Source: Candidatus Kuenenia stuttgartensis (GTDB lineage: Bacteria > Planctomycetota > Planctomycetia > Isosphaerales > Isosphaeraceae). Taken from it: a stretch of 7,132 nt of DNA. The stretch spans positions 1 to 7,132 of the forward strand of contig CAMBZY010000165.1 of NCBI GenBank assembly GCA_945872325.1, read 5' to 3'. The notes under the pieces are model-generated. The model made no database searches, was not told the origin of the DNA, and saw only the letters and a program-made list of their open reading frames with translations. The position numbers were made by a program, and so were the translations under genes. This document shows positions 6,275-7,132 of the stretch, piece by piece (within the stretch, counting starts at the first letter, position 1; each line of letters begins with the position of its first letter).

Positions 6275-7132
6275 TCAATAAGAATCTGAGCTGAGGACTT
6301 CGCGGCCGGATCGGGTCGCCAGGGCGAACCAGGTGGCCTGATTGACGGAGTCTTTGATGAACTTGACAGAACCATCGCTCATACAAACGTTTACGCCACC
6401 TGGGTGACGTGAGCGAGCTGAGAAGAAGCCAACGCCAGTACCCACGCCGCCCCAGCCGGAGCAGTCAGGTGTCTTGGAGTTTGGTGTCAGGTTGAAGTTA
6501 CCAACCGAGTTGGTATATTCACCAGCGGCCCAGTAGCGACCACCCCAGTCCCAGGTGCGGGTTGGGTTGGTTCTGGCGTAGTTGGTACAATCAGGAATGG
6601 CTGTGGTGTTGAGGAAGGCGGTATCGGCAGGATTGCTGACGATGTAGGTTGGGAAACCCCATTGTGAGCCAGGGCCACCTTCGTAAACGTCGCCAGGTGA
6701 GTAGCGGCTGTTGTCGCCGTCACCACGGTTACGCTCGAAGAAAGCGATGGTGTTCGATGTGCCGTCTTCGATGCCGGCGATGGTGCCGATCTTTTGACCA
6801 CCTGGTTGAGGACGTGTCAGGGCGCCTGAACCGGCTTCACGTGACCACCAATCCCAGTTGGTACCGTTAGAAGCACGATAGCTGTTCAAGCCGGCGCTCT
6901 TGGTATCGGATGGGCAAATGAACGATGAGATGACGCGTTCCACAGCTGTGCCTTGAACGGCATCTTTGTAACCCCAAGGGCCGGCATAGGATTCAACGCC
7001 GAAACCGAAGTTGATGGCGTTGAAAATATTGTTTTGTTCCATGAATGGAAGCATCAGCGCCAGAGCGCCGAAGTTGGCCCATTCATCGCCGTTACCGGCA
7101 GGTGTATCCCAGCCCATTTTGCCATTGAAAAT
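6275..7132 (-). CDS. DUF1559 (SBP_bac_10-like) H-X9-DG prepilin-like protein, 5' end cut by window edge
   Basis: The frame is open from the right edge to TGA at 6275-6277, giving 285 visible residues. An internal ATG at 7117 is not the true start, because the frame continues upstream as IFNGK and the family's N-terminus (prepilin-type cleavage site plus hydrophobic helix, roughly 50-60 residues) would lie outside the window. Typical DUF1559 marks are LPFMEQNNIF near the visible start, SFICPSD at about 6905-6925, and DGTSNTIAFFERN at about 6725-6766. The closing signature RHPGGVNVCMSDGSVKF contains H-X9-DG (6371-6406). These proteins resemble type II secretion pseudopilins and are present in many copies per planctomycete genome; their role is unproven, but a surface or periplasmic location is likely. 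Codon choice differs from the other genes here: Asn is AAC in 20 of 23 cases and Phe is always TTC. This points to strong expression. A strong terminator follows. Confidence 0.95.
   Translation of the reverse strand: MFNGKMGWDTPAGNGDEWANFGALALMLPFMEQNNIFNAINFGFGVESYAGPWGYKDAVQGTAVERVISSFICPSDTKSAGLNSYRASNGTNWDWWSREAGSGALTRPQPGGQKIGTIAGIEDGTSNTIAFFERNRGDGDNSRYSPGDVYEGGPGSQWGFPTYIVSNPADTAFLNTTAIPDCTNYARTNPTRTWDWGGRYWAAGEYTNSVGNFNLTPNSKTPDCSGWGGVGTGVGFFSARSRHPGGVNVCMSDGSVKFIKDSVNQATWFALATRSGREVLSSDSY

Noticed and set aside
6487..6870. Open frames on both strands within the DUF1559 gene (6487-6801 minus, 6649-6870 plus)
   Set aside because: They are shadows of the strongly codon-biased DUF1559 frame; the Thr/Pro/Ser-rich or Arg-rich translations are what a frame shift of that bias would give.
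1..7132. Search for CRISPR arrays, tRNA/rRNA, insertion sequences or a defence system
   Set aside because: No regularly spaced direct repeats, no transposase or recombinase motifs, no terminal repeats with target duplications, and no tRNA-like cloverleaf were seen; almost all sequence is explained by four genes.

Overview
The window looks like ordinary chromosome from a planctomycete (phylum Planctomycetota). Three of its four genes belong to families strongly expanded in that phylum: a PSD1/DUF1549/DUF1553 cytochrome-type protein, a DUF1559 prepilin-like protein with the H-X9-DG signature, and a TPR-multihaem cytochrome c. The fourth is a DUF5009/HGSNAT-like membrane acyltransferase. Base composition is near 50% GC by eye, and ribosome binding sites are weak, as is common in the phylum. 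The genus cannot be named from the sequence.

Layout. Positions 1-2883 (minus strand) hold one uninterrupted reading frame that lacks only its last few codons beyond the left edge: an exported protein with a haem-binding PSD1 domain, DUF1549, an inserted discoidin-like domain and DUF1553. A short divergent promoter region (2884-3002) with a perfect TATAAT separates it from the plus-strand acyltransferase (about 3003-4274). That gene converges on a minus-strand seven-haem TPR cytochrome (4302-6143). The 27 bp between the two stop codons, plus the end of the cytochrome gene, contain a hairpin usable as a terminator in both directions. A further 131-bp gap (6144-6274) carries a strong hairpin terminator for the DUF1559 gene, which fills 6275-7132 and enters from the right edge.

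How the genes relate. No operon is visible. The PSD1 and acyltransferase genes are divergent, the acyltransferase and TPR-cytochrome genes are convergent, and the DUF1559 and cytochrome genes are in tandem but separated by a terminator. Two of the four products carry CxxCH haem motifs and appear to be exported or membrane-anchored, so they may belong to periplasmic electron transfer, but nothing in the sequence ties them to one pathway. The DUF1559 gene has clearly different codon choice (almost only AAC for Asn, only TTC for Phe), which suggests high expression.

I see no mobile element, CRISPR array, tRNA, rRNA or defence system. I do not see strong evidence of a new biological system. The points worth a second look are the shared terminator, the domain architectures, the nested inverted repeats and the codon bias.
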